Shown in pieces: positions 62,739 to 64,000 of a stretch of DNA of 64,000 bases (position 1 is the first letter of the stretch; the number at the start of each line of letters is the position of its first letter). Position numbers and translations under genes: made by a program. The notes beneath the pieces were generated by a model, which ran no database searches, had not been told where the DNA came from, and was given only the letters and a program-made list of their open reading frames with translations. Origin of the DNA: Actinobaculum suis (lineage in GTDB: Bacteria; Actinomycetota; Actinomycetes; Actinomycetales; Actinomycetaceae); the NCBI RefSeq assembly GCF_900102025.1, contig NZ_FNAU01000009.1, forward strand, positions 1 through 64,000, read 5' to 3'.

Positions 62739-64000
62739 TTACCCTTCGAGGGCGGCGTTCACCACTTCCTTGGCTTCGGCCTGCACCTGGGCCAAATGTT
62801 CGGGGCCCTTGAAGGATTCGGCGTAGATCTTGTAAACATCTTCGGTGCCGGAGGGGCGGGCGGCGAACCAGGCGTCCGGCGTCGTCACCTTTAGGCCACC
62901 GATTGGCTCGCCATTACCGGGAGCATTTACGAGCTTTTCGGTAATTGGTTCGCCGGCCAGTTCGGAGGCGGTCACGTCTGCCGGGGAGAGAGCCTTGAGC
63001 TTCGCCTTCTGCGGCTTGGTGGCCGGGGCATCCAAGCGGGCGTAGGCCGAATCGCCATACTTTTCCACCTGTTCGCGATGCAACTGGGAAGGCGATTTGC
63101 CGGTTACCGCGGTAATTTCTGCGGCCAGCAAGTTCAGCACAATGCCGTCCTTGTCCGTGGTCCACACGCTGCCATCCTTACGCAGGAAGGAAGCGCCGGC
63201 AGATTCTTCCCCGCCAAAACCGATCTCGCCGGTAAGCAGGCCGGGCACGAACCACTTGAAGCCCACAGGTACTTCCACAAGTTCGCGGCCAATACCTGCC
63301 ACCACGCGGTCAATGAGGGAGGAAGAAACGAGGGTCTTACCCACATTCGTATCCTTGCTCCAACCGGGCCGGTGCGTGAAGAGATATTCGATGGCCACCG
63401 CCAGATAGTGATTTGGGTTCATGAGCCCACCATCGGGCGTGACGATCCCGTGGCGATCAGAATCGGCGTCGTTCCCGGTAGCCAGATCGTAGGGCGCATT
63501 GCCTTCTGCATCCGGTTTCATTTGCGCTACCAGCCCGGCCATGGCGGAAGGGGAAGAACAATCCATGCGGATCTTGCCATCCCAATCCAGGGTCATGAAG
63601 TACCAGGTGGGATCGACGGTGGGATTGACGACCGTCAGATCAATCCCGTAGTGGTCTGCAATAGCCTGCCAATATTCGGTAGAGGCCCCGCCTAGCGGAT
63701 CGGCGCCAATCTTCACGCCAGCCTTGCGAATCGCTTCGAAATCAATGATCGTTTCGAGCGCTTCGACGTACCGCTGGCGGAAATCGTAACTACCGTAATG
63801 TTCGCTGGTGATTGCCTGCTCGTAGGGGAGACGTTTGACGTTTTCCTGCCAACCCTGCCGCAAAATTTCGTTCGCGCGGTCCGCGATCCACCCGGTAGCG
63901 TCCGTATCTGCGGGGCCACCGTTGGGCGGGTTGTACTTGAAACCACCGTCGCGCGGAGGGTTGTGGGAAGGGGTGACGACGATGCCGTCCGCCAGCCCGG
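62739..64000 (-). CDS. pgm: Phosphoglucomutase (alpha-D-glucose type), partial at window end
   Basis: The last 420 or so residues of an enzyme usually about 550 long that interconverts glucose-1-phosphate and glucose-6-phosphate. The active-site serine loop [20 protein letters not shown] lies at the window edge (about 63910-63970), before the first internal ATG, so the gene runs past 64000. The metal loop is [12 protein letters not shown], the sugar-binding motif [11 protein letters not shown], and the phosphate site [14 protein letters not shown]. All catalytic residues in view are intact. It lies 387 bases upstream of gnd on the same strand, with a terminator between. Confidence 0.95.
   Translation of the reverse strand, partial: GLADGIVVTPSHNPPRDGGFKYNPPNGGPADTDATGWIADRANEILRQGWQENVKRLPYEQAITSEHYGSYDFRQRYVEALETIIDFEAIRKAGVKIGADPLGGASTEYWQAIADHYGIDLTVVNPTVDPTWYFMTLDWDGKIRMDCSSPSAMAGLVAQMKPDAEGNAPYDLATGNDADSDRHGIVTPDGGLMNPNHYLAVAIEYLFTHRPGWSKDTNVGKTLVSSSLIDRVVAGIGRELVEVPVGFKWFVPGLLTGEIGFGGEESAGASFLRKDGSVWTTDKDGIVLNLLAAEITAVTGKSPSQLHREQVEKYGDSAYARLDAPATKPQKAKLKALSPADVTASELAGEPITEKLVNAPGNGEPIGGLKVTTPDAWFAARPSGTEDVYKIYAESFKGPEHLAQVQAEAKEVVNAALEG

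Overview
The window looks like chromosomal DNA of a high-GC Gram-positive bacterium, most likely an actinobacterium of the Actinomycetaceae type. The support is a GC-rich third codon position, a DtxR/IdeR-type iron box, GntR regulators, an orphan MsiK-like sugar ATPase, a DUF1846 protein, and a complete sialic-acid catabolic locus with an oligopeptide-type (Sat/SiaEFG-like) ABC importer. No rRNA, CRISPR array or phage structural gene was seen.

Layout. 1-1240 is a scrapyard: the end of an IS3-type element sits inside an IS21-type istB gene, next to a frameshifted fragment of a secreted surface protein. 1527-13000 holds a nitroreductase, an RNA m5U methyltransferase, two tRNA-Ser genes (GCT and TGA), a HAD phosphatase, a 1.55-kb element flanked by a duplicated tRNA-Ser(TGA) 3' end, a queuosine-precursor transporter followed by tgt, and an FHA protein. 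13153-19816 carries a DUF1846 protein and a catabolic cluster for an unknown hydroxy acid or sugar acid (MHS transporter, IdnD-like dehydrogenase, HutC-type GntR, YdfG-like SDR). 20247-33262 is the sialic-acid region: a sialidase without signal peptide, nagB-nanE-nanK on the minus strand, and a divergent importer-nanA operon, with a FadR-type regulator downstream. A shared motif (TTTGTCTGAC) sits in front of both the importer operon and the regulator. 33394-37859 is an ADP-ribosylglycohydrolase / NCS1 permease / PfkB kinase cluster resembling E. coli yegTUV. 38000-54300 holds housekeeping and single genes: GNAT, TauE/SafE exporter, nagA with an odd cysteine-rich insert, a deoxynucleoside kinase, msiK, a low-molecular-weight tyrosine phosphatase, the large helicase HrpA, an endonuclease/phosphatase-fold membrane protein and a TRIC-type channel. 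54345-58828 is an iron-box-controlled ferric-siderophore ABC importer. The window ends with a repeat-rich lipoprotein, gnd and a partial pgm.

How it works together. Sialidase releases sialic acid; the Sat-type importer brings it in; NanA, NanK, NanE, the distant NagA and NagB turn it into fructose-6-phosphate; the FadR-type regulator probably controls it through the repeated motif. Gnd and Pgm are central sugar-phosphate enzymes. Two genome-wide habits stand out. Almost every gap behind a gene holds its own short tandem repeat, each with a different unit. Several conserved enzymes (NanK, NagA, sialidase, ADP-ribosylglycohydrolase, PfkB kinase, HrpA) carry low-complexity Ala/Pro/Ser or Cys-rich inserts that seem to arise from the same kind of DNA slippage. 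All family assignments are from reading the translated sequence; no database search was run.
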